This document shows, piece after piece, positions 54,526-64,000 of a DNA stretch of 64,000 nt; positions within the stretch are counted from its first letter, which is position 1; each line of letters begins with the position of its first letter. The notes under the pieces are model-generated. The model saw only the letters and a program-made list of their open reading frames with translations. It ran no database searches and was not told the origin of the DNA. The position numbers were made by a program, and so were the translations under genes. The DNA lies in the NCBI GenBank assembly GCA_022315425.1, contig JAIUPT010000032.1, forward strand, positions 1,414,501 to 1,478,500. Direction: 5' to 3'. Origin of the DNA: Pseudevernia furfuracea. Lineage: Eukaryota > Ascomycota > Lecanoromycetes > Lecanorales > Parmeliaceae.

Positions 54526-56761
54526 ATGGCAGTCGTTCCTTGGGATCAACGTCCAGAATACCTCCAATACACTGATTGGACCCCTATCCCTGGGATCACG
54601 TCGTACGGTAAGCATAGACGCCTGGCTTTCTGAGAGTATGTGCTGACTGGATGGTCTATAGTCGGACAACGTAATGGCACCGGTACAAACGTGACACAGT
54701 TTCATCCTGGGTGAGAAAGCCAGATCTGGCTGGAGTCATAAATCGCTAACGACTGTGTAGACAAGCGTTTTTGTCAGAGCATTCCCTGCCGGAAGTGAGT
54801 TGTGTCTGAATCTATGCTCTGGACCTGCTGATCAAGTCCCAGATCATGTATCAACTTCACCCTTGTGATGAGTGGAAACGATTCAGAGACTCGCCCGCTC
54901 CAGGGCCAAAGCACAATTCAGATGGTAGTCTGGTATACGAACAGTGGACGAGGCCTGGAAAGCAGCGTCAACCATTGCTTGACTTCAAAGTCCTACCAGA
55001 CAAGGCAAGCTTCATCGTTCCAGCTGTTACAACCCACGATATGCTAACGTTTCTAGATCTCCACGGATGAAGGTTGGTGGTATCATGAATTTGTTCGTCG
55101 AATGGACCCTCGGATTCGCCAGCTCGACATCATCATGAGGGAAGAGTTTTCAGTGGAGAGGTCGAGAATGGCCGATTCACGGTACATCAACATCCATCTC
55201 AATACTCCAGGCTACCGCATTTATCGCCCTGCATGGAAGATGCTCGCGTGGCACATTACCGCAAAGGAAAAGCAGAATGAGAGGAAGCAGGGGGTGTTGG
55301 ATAGCCTAACGGACACCCAAAAACAGACAAACACAACGCGTGAGTTATGTCTTCCAAGCCATTTCGCCCTGATTGGTGCTGCGTTTTGAGTTGCAAGACT
55401 TATCGCAGGAGCAAAGCACTCCCGGGACCTGTTTCTCACCACTCAGATTTGACCCCAAAGGAAATACGCTGACTCGAAAATCATATAGGTGGCAGCACAC
55501 CGGGCCTGATTGATCCGACTCTGGGTGATATTATTGGAAATAGGGTTGCTCTGCCGGACTTGAAATTGAAAAAGCGAGGCCCAAAGCGTGCTACCAGGAA
55601 CGAAAAAAACGCCCTAGCTACGCAGCCTGTACAGCCTACACAGCAAGTTCCACCAGCCTCTCAAGCCCCTCAGGGCCCCCAGGCCCCACAAACGCTCCAT
55701 GGATATCAGCACCACCAATATCCACAACCCTCACGAGCGAGTCGCTCCGATGTTGGTACTGTGGCCTCAGCGGGCATGGATGCTCCATCCCAGGGTTTTG
55801 TTAGTATTGCAGCTGCACCGGTATTTCAGTCTCCTATTTGCACTCTTCAAGGACGACAGCTGACTTGGAATTTCAGAGGCAGAACGATCCTCGAGCATAC
55901 GCGAATGCTGAAGCTCACGATACAGTCGCAATGCCACCACCCCTCCTTCCTTTCAAACCTCAGAACGGTTATCCTCAGGTACTTGATTCATATCAATCAC
56001 CATACTCCAACAATGGGCCACCAGTGTTCGATGATACCCAAGCCGAAGCGGAGGATTTTGGTGCATCGGACAGTCATGTGCCGCAGCCCGAATACCCATA
56101 CACGAGTGATGATGAGATTGCCGCAATGGCTGCCAGATCTGACGAAGCTATGGCTGAGATCCACTGGTTGTGCGAGCCCTTTTTTGACCACGGCTCGAAC
56201 TTTCCAGAGTCACCACCCATGGAACTGAGTGCAGAGTTGATTGAAGAGATGGGAATTAACTTCATGTTTCCAAATCATGAACCGAAGAACCAAGGCATAA
56301 AGCGAAAAGAGTACGACGATGATCATGAGCATTTTCAACAAGTACAACTTGATATTGAGAGGCAAGCGCAGCGCCCGATCAAGAGGGTGAAGTCGGTGCA
56401 TACTGCCAACTTGCAGAACAACAACACAGCCCTCTACCATGATGCTGCATATAATGTACAACCGCAGCACTTTGCTCCCTCGACTGGAGACTATCAGTGG
56501 GGACATGAGTACGGGTCAGGCTTCGATGGACCTGCTCTGCAAGGCGGCAGACATGCTTCGGTCGAAGACACCAACCCTTACATTGAGGACGGCCTGCCCG
56601 AGCAGAATTGGGACTTGTTTGGGCAAAACCTCAACCAGCCCCCCGTTCAGGCCAGCGAGCCTCCCCAGTCACAGTATTATACTTCGGCGCCCTTCGAGAC
56701 GAGTTCCTCTAATCCCTGGCCACCTCACCCACCCTCTGTGGCTTCGCCTTATATACCTTGA
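54526..56761 (+). CDS. Tandem orphan family, member 3
   Basis: Seven exons: join(54526..54607, 54662..54710, 54761..54794, 54843..55004, 55057..55339, 55489..55755, 55830..56761), 602 aa. The shared family text is VPWDQRPEYLQYT; MYQLHPCDEWKRF; RQPLLDFKVLPD; RRMDPRIRQLDIIMREE; TRGSTPGLIDPTLGDIIGN. Intron 4 (55005-55056) has a GC donor (AAG|GCAAGC) with a TGCTAAC branch, at the position where the paralogs have GT introns. Introns at 54,795-54,842 and 55,340-55,488 are absent from members 1 and 2. The intron at 55,756-55,829 is inferred only from a frame change and a TTTCAG acceptor, and could instead be a frameshift. The C-terminal half is acidic and Gln/Pro-rich. Coding-like text continues in another frame to about 57,115, so the true end may be later. 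Confidence 0.65.
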
Positions 56762-57380
56762 CCGTGGGAGCTCAAACTCAAAGTTATCAATCCTCCTACA
56801 TAGATTCCAGAGATTCCGCGAAGATCTTGTCTCACGGTGACATCCAAGCTGGCCAGACACCAGCCCATCCTCCTCCTATGCCCTCTTCCACGCCCTCTTC
56901 CACGCCAAATGCGCGGCCACCCGCCCCTCAAGCTACAGCAACGCGCCCAAAATCAAGAGCAGATTATGGGTACAATAGAAAGCCACCGGGAAGGATAGAG
57001 ATTGACCACCGCTACAATTCCTACGCGAACGCTAGAAAGAGCAATACGCAGAGCACAGAGCCCCCACAAACGCAACAGCTTGGTGGCGGATACCAGCTTC
57101 AACCAGACCCCTGATATGACACCAGCCTCATCAGAGTATACTCCGCCTCCAAATGTTGTCCCAGATCCTCCACAGAATCCATGTTTGGATGACACCTTCG
57201 TCTACTAAAACAACGATCCAGAGAAAGGCCTCGATTTCGTGGCAACGAGAAAAAGACTCGAGACTGGCTCTCGAGCGGATGATCACAAGGCTCTTCTGAA
57301 AATACATACAACGCGTCTTCTCACCTACGACCTTTCTCCCCTGCATTCTCGCTCCCTTCGAAGACTCAGAAGTCGGTTGC
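56762..57380. other. Possible continuation or decayed 3' end of member 3
   Basis: Frames from 56,758 to 57,208 are Pro/Ser/Thr/Gln-rich and resemble the disordered tail of member 3. They include a 12-bp duplication (ctcttccacgcc, near 56,882 and 56,894). No splice site convincingly links them. Confidence 0.35.
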
Positions 57381-58525
57381 GTGGGTAGCAACAAGCGAGT
57401 ACGTCGCACCATCTCAGAAACCTTCTCTGTGCGCTTCTGTGGCTTCATCGACTGTCTGTACCTGGAAAGACACAGCTTCAAAATAGCAGCTGCAGATCAA
57501 TATGACGAATTGAGGTGTCTTCATGGTTTCCGGTCGCACATCTGCTCACTGCACGAGAATTCTCACGGAAGAATCTTTTGGAACCGCATTCAACAACGAG
57601 ATGTTGAACACATAGTTTGACAAAGTCGGTTCTCTAAACGGAGATGACGATACTTTCATGACACGTTGGATGGTGGACCATGGATGGAAAGAATCCTGTT
57701 GCACCGAATTCAAGAACAAACTACTGGACACACGGTTTGACAAAGTTGATCCCGCAAATGGAGATAAGGGCAACTTCATAACGCGTTGGATGGTAGAGCA
57801 TGGATGGAAGATCAAAGCCCAGTACTCAGAAGTCGATCCTCTAAACGCAGATGATGATAACTTCATAACTCATTGGGTGGTGGAGCATGGATGGAAGATC
57901 AAAACCCAGTACTCAGAAGTCGATCCTCGAAACGCAGATGATGATAACTATAACGGATTTGGCATGATCCCCTGTTCTTGCCCGAAGTTTAAGAGATGTC
58001 GAGTTTAAAGAAGCCCAATAATGGTGAGAAGGAATGTTGTTTGAACCCTTTGAACAACTCAGTGGTGAACCCATGGCAAGCAGGTGTGGCCATGTCTTGT
58101 TGGCATGATCCCCTGGAATAGGTCAAAATCACGGGATGCTGAGCTTGAGAAAGGCAGAGACAGCCAAGGTGAATGGTGATCGGCCGCCTTGAGTACCTCA
58201 GAAGCCGAATCCGGTACTCAGAAGTCGGTCCTCTAAACGCAGATGATGGTAATTTCATAACTCATTGGATGGTGGACCATGGATGGGAGGTCAAGATCCA
58301 ATACCGACAAACACCATCGCTGGAGGTGTCTTTGTCTTTTCAGGGCGCACCTCTGCACATCACTCAGAGATTATCGAGGACCAACCCTTTGATATCGGTC
58401 CATACTACCTTGACGCATGGTTCGGCAAAATTGATCCCCTGAATGCGGACGACGACAACTTTATTGCAGGTTGCGTGGTAGAGCATGGTTGGAAGATCAA
58501 GATCCAGTACTCGGAGGATGCTTGA
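57381..58525 (+). pseudogene. Decayed gene with repeated HGWKIK-type peptide units
   Basis: At least five diverged copies of a unit of about 30 residues occur on the plus strand: FDKVGSLNGDDDTFMTRWMV near 57,620; FDKVDPANGDKGNFITRWMV then EHGWKIKAQYSE (57,738-57,831); DPLNADDDNFITHWVVEHGW (57,834-57,915); a partial copy after 57,918; one at 58,200-58,300; and KIDPLNADDDNFIAGCVVEH ending IKIQYSEDA at 58,430-58,525. A companion SGRTSAH segment precedes the first and last copies (57,530 and 58,340). Frames change several times and an in-frame TAG precedes the first unit, so no single intact product exists. The longest open piece is 57,658-58,008. The peptide family is not recognised. Confidence 0.55.
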
Positions 58526-58759
58526 ACTGAGACTACTCTTGGCGAGTACCCAAAGTTTCTCGCTCAATGCATGAGATGGGCTCGAACAACATGGCGCAGC
58601 AACGCCTGCATTTTTCTCCGACCAAATTTAGAGGACTCAGGCAGAAGATGAAACCCATACCTCAGCAATAGATCGCGGACAAGAAGAAGAGGAAGGGAAT
58701 CAGGGTGATGGGACACGCCTGTATGCCGCCACCGAAGCCTCCCATCAGGGCTCCAAAAG

Positions 58760-58972
58760 CGGGGCTCAGCTCGGCAGGGGTCAAAAAAACCTCGGCGGGG
58801 GTCAGGCTTGCATATGGTCGGTGTATCCGGTTTTGATCCGTTTTGATCCCCCATAAGGTCGTCACATATGCCGAGTATATCCGTTTGACCCCCTGCATCC
58901 GCATATACACAGATACTTCCGTTGTGCTGACCCCCGCCGAGGTTTTTTTGACCCCTGCCGAGCTGATAGCCC
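58760..58972. mobile_element. 213-bp MITE with 39-bp perfect terminal inverted repeats
   Basis: 58,767-58,805 and 58,927-58,965 are perfect reverse complements over 39 bp, with weaker pairing outward to the ends (GGGGCT- / GGGCTAT-). The element is flanked on both sides by CTCCAAAAG (58,751-58,759 and 58,973-58,981), a 9-bp direct repeat that fits a target-site duplication. There is no coding capacity. The size, long TIRs and 9-bp duplication suggest a non-autonomous element mobilised by a Mutator-like transposase. Superfamily assignment from duplication length alone is tentative. Confidence 0.8.
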
Positions 58973-58981
58973 CTCCAAAAG

Positions 58982-59981
58982 TCCGTGCGCCTCCGATCAA
59001 AGATGTAATAAGGCCTTTACCCCATTAAAAGAGAGCAGACCGCTGACTTCAAAAAAAAAGACTGTGACTACTCTTGAAGATACCGACGAGGATGATGGCC
59101 ATTTTATAATAATGGGGAGGGTATGCCGCAGTGGTGTTCCATACGCGTCGTTGGGAAGGACTAGAGGAGTCCGGGGGAATGTTTTACCGAAAGCCGGAAG
59201 CAAGAGGTGTACTCGCTCGACTCTATCATAGTTGAATGAAATCAAACCTTATCATACTACAAATGCTTGTAAACCTCGTACCGATTCATGCAGTCCAAAA
59301 ACGTGTGTCTTTGGTGTCGTATAATAGGCTAGAAGCCGGCCGAGCTTATTGCTCGTCCAGCAGAAGCCTAAAAGCGTGTATGAACCAGCTTTTTCAATTA
59401 CGTGCAATGAACAGCCCTCGCATTTGGAGCCAGTAGTGATAGGCAATTTCTGTATGCTGGCTCGATGGACACTTTACGGTGAGGGTGTGGAGATAGGCAG
59501 GATTGTCAAGCAGAGCATTCGGGCATTCTGAAGGTCTTTCATGAGGGAGATCATCAACAATGATATATCGCATGGGAAATATATTGGCTACCAGAGCACA
59601 GAAGCTAACATGAAGAGCGATTGCCAATCCAGACCGACCCCTTCTATCCACCCTTTCTATCTCCATCACTTTTGATAGCTAACCTGGCTTTCGATGTCGG
59701 TTTAAGAGGGATGCGTAGCGGAGCGTGAGCTCCCGGTGGACGTGTAGGTCTGAGACATCAAAGCCGTCAGCATTGTCATTCGATACTGTTGGAAAGTATG
59801 GATTTGGCGGTTGTTGGTCCCCAGCCCTCCTCCCGGCATTTTAGCCGAGGTTGCTAGTATGCCAGTCACTCAATCAATCAGTAGAGCATACAAGGATACC
59901 ACCAATGGGGGAGCTCTGAGATAGATCATTAAAGCATCCTACACATCTTCATACCTGAATCATTTCAACAGATACACCACC
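58982..59981. other. Gene-poor stretch
   Basis: Several short open frames on both strands, none with recognisable features. Nothing else seen. Confidence 0.4.
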
Positions 59982-60302
59982 CTACGGCCAACAGCCCACG
60001 GGAGATGCCTCAGGGTCCAACCACATGTTCCAAGCGTGGCGTGCCAATAAAGCCCATGTCTCGCAGTCATTGAGTACCTCCGGGTACACGTCGCTGGTGA
60101 GGATTAGGTGATTCACTAGTCCGGCGGTGCTCACATTTTGCAGCCCGCTGAGGGCTTCGATTACCATGTCAATTGTTTGGTCGTCGAGTTGTGTGCCGTC
60201 TTCGAAGCGGATGTAAAGGGTGAGGGCGCATGCGAGCTGACATTCAGAGAGGCTGTAGGGGACGCCGTCCCAGGCGATGTGAAGGGGTGCGTCGATGTCC
60301 AT
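59982..60302 (-). CDS. Small hypothetical acidic protein
   Basis: 106 aa single open frame on the minus strand, starting MDIDAPLHIAWDGVPYSLSE. It looks like a globular, mostly helical protein: LACALTLYIRFEDGTQLDD, then IDMVIEALSGLQNVSTAGLV and WALLARHAWNMWLDPEAS. There is no signal peptide, no membrane segment and no recognised family. The amino-acid composition is balanced, unlike the low-complexity frames around it. That and its isolated, uninterrupted frame are the reasons for calling it. The upstream region to 60,420 is TG-rich on the plus strand. Confidence 0.5.
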   Translation of the reverse strand: MDIDAPLHIAWDGVPYSLSECQLACALTLYIRFEDGTQLDDQTIDMVIEALSGLQNVSTAGLVNHLILTSDVYPEVLNDCETWALLARHAWNMWLDPEASPVGCWP

Positions 60303-61644
60303 GGTGGTGTTGGGGAGGATCTTTGCTGTGTGGGGTTTGTGATATGATGTTTGTGAATGTTGTGTGTGTGGAGAAGTGATAAGTCAATGTAACCAGATGT
60401 CTGTGTTATTGGTCACCGTCAAAACCCCCCCTTTCTAAGTCAAAACGATCTTCATAAGCAGGGGGCTAGCAGCCAGTACCTTGCTTCCCCTATTTGAGCA
60501 GGCAATTTACAAAGTGTTGAGAGTTAAGGGTCAACATTCATCAATTCGTATCGTTGGGATAGCCGACTGCGTGCAAGGCGGTGAAGATAGTGGTTATTGT
60601 TACTATGTTTGGATCACGGCTTGAGCTCTTGCTCTGTAACATGGTGATAAAGGGGGAAGCTTCATTACGTGTGTCTTATTCCCGTGATTGAAGGCCTACT
60701 ACATTGGGCTTTGGATCACGGTTCAGGCCGGCAATGTGCAGAAGCGTGAAATCCCGGGGCAATGGTGAAATCACGGGGCAATGTCACTCCGTTCTATCCC
60801 GTCACTTCTAAAGTTTAGTGTGAGATGTGGGTGGAGTTTTCCGGTTTGTGTTATTATCCTTGCTTCATCGTTGAGAAGTGTGTGGGTGGAGTTTTCCGGT
60901 TTGTGTCATTATCCTTGCTTCATCGTTGAGAAGTGTGAAGGCTCCAGGAGAGTCACTATTTTTGCGTCACCTCTGTGGCTCAGACGTCACGAATGATGAG
61001 TCATGAGGGCCTGCGTCACTTTGTAGGTTCATAGGTGGGTATAAGAGCAGTCGAAATATTTTTCGTTCTTGAAACAGCACCTTCTACCATATTCTTTAGT
61101 CTTCAAAACTACCGCCTTGGTAGGTTACTACCTATATATTCTTTGAGTATACTTCCTATATAGCACATAGCTATAAAAATATATACTATCTTTGGCATAA
61201 CGACACTGCTTGGCCACCACTTTTGGCTAGGGTAAGTCCTCTCCCCAGCGCCCATGCTTCCAATCTCCGCAGCTTCGCTTAGATAATGGCTCACTAATAC
61301 CTGCTTTCTCATAGCATAGGCACGGGAGACGCTGAAAAGAGGACCGTGTGGATCGACAGTTGGACAAGAAAGTTGCGATGTTGTCCAATCCACGGAAGGC
61401 CACGTTCTGAGCCGAAAATACACCTTGGAACAAGGTGTAATGGAGCTCAAAACTGGGTACAACTCGGAGGACCTGATCTTTCCGGAGAAAGGGAGTGAGA
61501 TGGATGCCAGGACAAAAGAGGTTACACTCAAGGGAAGCTACCAAGGGTAGAACTACAAGATACCTCTATGTTCCGAAGGGTCTGCATTTCTACTCACGTC
61601 TTTGGGATGGACTACTTTATGCTAACAAGATATAGTCTGCAACC
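60303..61644. other. Gene-poor stretch with a 55-bp tandem repeat
   Basis: Besides the repeat at 60,827-60,936, a plus-strand coding-like piece lies at about 61,318-61,550 (SRKYTLEQGVMELKTGYNSE, ending EVTLKGSYQG), without a start. It could be an exon remnant. Minus-strand frames over the same bases look like shadows. Confidence 0.35.
60827..60936. repeat. 55-bp tandem repeat, two copies
   Basis: 60,827-60,881 and 60,882-60,936 are adjacent direct copies differing at one base (gtgttatt versus gtgtcatt). The near-identity indicates a recent duplication. Non-coding. Confidence 0.9.
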
Positions 61645-62196
61645 TCGCTGCGGCGTGCAGTCAAAGCTGCCATCGTTGTGGCTCCCCTTTCTGTCACGAT
61701 CAATCTTCATTTTCACTTGCATCCCTTTGGCCAAAGGGTAAAAAATCAAAATACTACACAAGAACACGATCGTACCTGTCAGTGTGCCCGTTGCAGGCCT
61801 ACAGCTTCACGGTCTTGAGTGGCTATCCCCTTCGACCTCGATCCCCATCCTCTCGAGCACAGACAACCTACTGAGGTCTTACATCACGCTCGACCTGAAG
61901 GATGACAGCACCCGTTGCCTTCGCTGTGACGTGCAGTCAAAGCTGCCATCGTTATGACTCCCCTTCCTGTCACGATCGATATCCAGTTTCACGTATATCC
62001 CTTTGGCCAAAGGGTACAACCTCAAAATACTACACAAGAACACGATCGTACCTGTCAGTGTGCCCGTTGCAGGCCTACAGCTTCACGGTCTTGAGTGGCT
62101 ATCCCCTTCGACCTCGATCCCCATCCTCTCGAGCACAGGCAACCTACTGAGGTCTTACATCACGCTCGACCTGAAGGATGACAGCACCCGTTGCCT
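61645..62196 (+). repeat. 276-bp tandem duplication, two copies
   Basis: Copy 1 is about 61,645-61,920 and copy 2 about 61,921-62,196, with offset exactly 276 bp (gtgcagtcaaagctgcc at 61,655 and 61,931). The middle and right parts are nearly identical. The left 100 bp has about a dozen differences. Since 276 is three times 92, each copy would add 92 codons in one frame (ILHKNTIVPVSVPVAGLQLH). Each copy carries a stop in its left part, so the reading frame is broken. Confidence 0.9.
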
Positions 62197-62443
62197 CAAA
62201 ACTACACTCGCTTGGTACTTCGTATCTCTTCGCCTCAATGCAACAATGGACCAAGAACCGTTCTCCATCACACAGCGTCATTAGGCTATCAGGCAATGGA
62301 AGCTCAGCCCAGAACAAGAGTTAATAAGGTGGATGACAGCGCTCATTGTCTGAAGCACACCCTCGCTTGCTACTTCATTCCTTTGCGCCTCTTTGCAACA
62401 ATGAATCAGAAACCGCTATTCTCCACTCAGCGCTACCAGGCTA
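62177..62443 (+). repeat. Diverged duplicated segment, 155 bp apart
   Basis: 62,177-62,288 and 62,332-62,443 encode similar peptides: DDSTRCLKTTLAWYFVSLRL and DDSAHCLKHTLACYFIPLRL, each followed by an N/F-ATM(D/N)Q(E/K)P segment. The DNA is clearly related but diverged. The copies are in different frames because the offset is 155 bp. The duplication overlaps the right end of the 276-bp repeat. Confidence 0.75.
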
Positions 62444-62793
62444 CCACCCAAGGAAAGCACCTACCTAATGGGACCTATAAACAGAAATCCCAAATCGTCT
62501 AACAATATCTCAAACATCTTCGACTTGCCAGCGGATGCTCGAGCCTTGACTGTTTTGAATACGAGACCTTATACCCAAGAAAAGACATCAAATATTACCG
62601 CGTGTGAGAGCATGGGCAACCTTGCGGTGCTCGCGGTATCTGAATTACAAATATAAACCACGCAATACAACCACTACACATTTGTTTTTGCGCCTGAGAA
62701 CGATGGCAATGAGCAGGAAGTCGATGTGAGTGGCATCGAAAGCATCAGGAACATGAGAAGCCTACACCGTTGCCCATTAAAAACGCGCGGTAG

Positions 62794-63393
62794 TGCCTCT
62801 CGCTCTCATCATTCCTTCTCAGCCACCCTCCATCTTCCTCTGCAAGATCGGAGCCCAGAAACGAAGCCGCGATCGAGCTTGAGGAAAGGTTCGCACAATC
62901 TGAGAATGCGGGATCTGAGTGCATGGCTTTGCACAAACAGGGGAAGGGTCGGCGATCTTACGCCGAGAAAATATCCATGGGACACTCAATCGGCAGTGAA
63001 TCAGAAGGCGGTGGCACGCTAGGTGGCTTTCTTAAGCTCGTTAGCAAAAAGCCTCCCAACAAAGAGACTCTGGTCTTCATCACCAACTGGCATGTTCTCA
63101 GACCATCAGATAAGGATCTCCCAGCCGGTAAGTCGTTCACATGCAGAGAAAATGCTAGTTCTAATATAAGTTCACAGAATGCGATGACAATCCACAAGGA
63201 AATGGGCAATAACGTGTCTGTTTCCAACCACCCCACTGGCAGTGCTTCGAATACGAAGGCACCTCTATCCGCCGAATTCTTTCACGGCCGTTCTGATGCC
63301 GAGTTAGAGAACGACCCTGCTTGGCACACTTGTTTGGCATGGATCGCCGAGGAAAACGCAACAGATGGAGCGAGAGCCGTATCTGACGAGTAA
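62794..63393 (+). pseudogene. Trypsin-like serine protease fragment
   Basis: An open frame from just after an in-frame TAG (62,791) to 63,393; the first ATG is at 62,923 (156 aa). It contains MGHSIGSESEGGGTLGGFLKL followed by FITNWHVLRP. That is the arrangement of the glycine-rich opening and catalytic His (TxxHV) of chymotrypsin-fold proteases found in fungal hypothetical proteins. The catalytic Asp and Ser regions are not seen before the stop, and the text before 62,794 continues in another frame. It is therefore probably a truncated or frameshifted copy. The preceding segment EERFAQSENAGSECMALHKQ matches the open frame and suggests the true N-terminus is upstream. Confidence 0.5.
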
Positions 63394-64000
63394 CATTCCG
63401 ATGGGGGCGAAGTGAAAGGGAAGAGCAGCACCAAAGATTCCGTCAAACAAGATAACAATGATTGCGGAGAGGAGGAAGGATCTAGCATCACAGACGATGA
63501 CTCCGCGAGTAATCGCGATGTTCCTCCAAATGAGGACTGCCAGGTGCACCACGACGTGCTTGCCATGACGAGACTTGGACTCTCAACACGCACGAGTCCA
63601 ACACCAACAATCAGACTCCAGCCCCAGTCGACAACAGTCATGGCACACACAGCAACGGACAGAAATTGGCTTCCAACACCCACACGCAGACTTCGGTTCC
63701 AGCCGACAATCTGATCTACAAGGAAACTTCGATCAAATACAAGGCTTATCAAGGCAACCAGGGTACTTGCAACAGCAAGTTCACTGTTTCAAACTAGAGT
63801 TTGAGGATATGCATCTGCCTCCGTTGCAGCGGGAGTGTGATGGACTGTTTCACTCCGTTGCAGCTGGAGTGCGATAGAAACGGCGTGAACGGGCACACCT
63901 ACAACGGGTAAACCGAGCGGTTTGGTCGGGATTGGGGGAGGAAGTGAGGAGTGATGGCGGCGCTTTGATTCTGTTGCAGGGCTTATACTTCTTAGCTCAA
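63394..64000. other. Low-complexity tail of the window
   Basis: Asn/Thr/Ser/Pro-rich frames (63,412-63,877) lie downstream of the protease fragment and may be its disordered C-terminal part in a shifted frame. A short near-duplicate (ccgttgcagc.ggagtg) occurs at about 63,822 and 63,857. The right edge at 64,000 cuts any gene that continues. Confidence 0.35.

Noticed and set aside
58767..58965. A terminator or RNA hairpin gene
   Set aside because: The exact 9-bp flanking duplication and the long spacer between arms indicate a transposable element.
61645..62196. CRISPR-like or satellite array
   Set aside because: Only two copies of 276 bp without unique spacers, and the organism is eukaryotic. 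It is a simple tandem duplication.
1..64000. tRNA or rRNA genes
   Set aside because: I looked for B-box-like and cloverleaf sequences while reading and found none that I could support. A covariance-model scan would settle it.

Overview
This window is nuclear DNA of a filamentous ascomycete (Pezizomycotina). Genes carry short introns of 45-65 bp, mostly GT-AG with CTGAC/CTAAC branch sites. Several protein families are typically fungal: an NLR-like STAND protein, DUF6604 proteins, a DUF3435 relative, and chromodomain Ty3/gypsy and LINE retroelements. The window has two very different compartments.

1 to about 14,700 is an AT-rich block full of TpA and stop codons, the signature of repeat-induced point mutation (RIP). 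Its relics can still be identified by reading through stops: the 3' half of a plus-strand Ty3/gypsy chromovirus (integrase and chromodomain, 1-2160); the 5' half of a minus-strand Ty3/gypsy element (LTR, gag, RT, 6179-2470) split by an inverted solo LTR of its own family (3872-4206); a nearly full-length minus-strand LINE (11,250-6,190); and a plus-strand DUF3435-type tyrosine-recombinase pseudogene (about 12,000-14,230), the last relic before the composition shifts.

14,700-46,000 is ordinary gene-bearing DNA. In order: fructosamine-kinase-like phosphotransferase (minus, five exons); an NLR-like protein with an alpha/beta-hydrolase (SesB-like) N-terminus, NACHT-like NTPase and WD40-like C-terminus; a DHA1-type MFS transporter; a disrupted DUF6604 gene; a repeat-bearing orphan; a small F-box-like gene; an intact DUF6604 gene; a cupin protein; a sugar-porter MFS; a secreted protein made of three related domains; a GT8 glycosyltransferase; and an aldo/keto reductase.

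46,000-64,000 is accessory and repeat-rich. Three diverged paralogs of a family I do not recognise lie in tandem on the plus strand (48.2, 51.7 and 54.5 kb). They differ in intron number, and one intron is GC-AG. Around them lie frameshifted ORFs, decayed peptide-repeat genes (53.1, 57.6-58.5 and 61.6-62.4 kb), a 213-bp MITE with 39-bp perfect inverted repeats and a 9-bp target duplication (58,760-58,972), a small minus-strand gene, and a trypsin-like protease fragment.

No tRNA, rRNA or CRISPR array was recognised. The exon coordinates were worked out by hand from frame continuity, splice motifs and recognisable family motifs. They are internally consistent but have not been tested against RNA.
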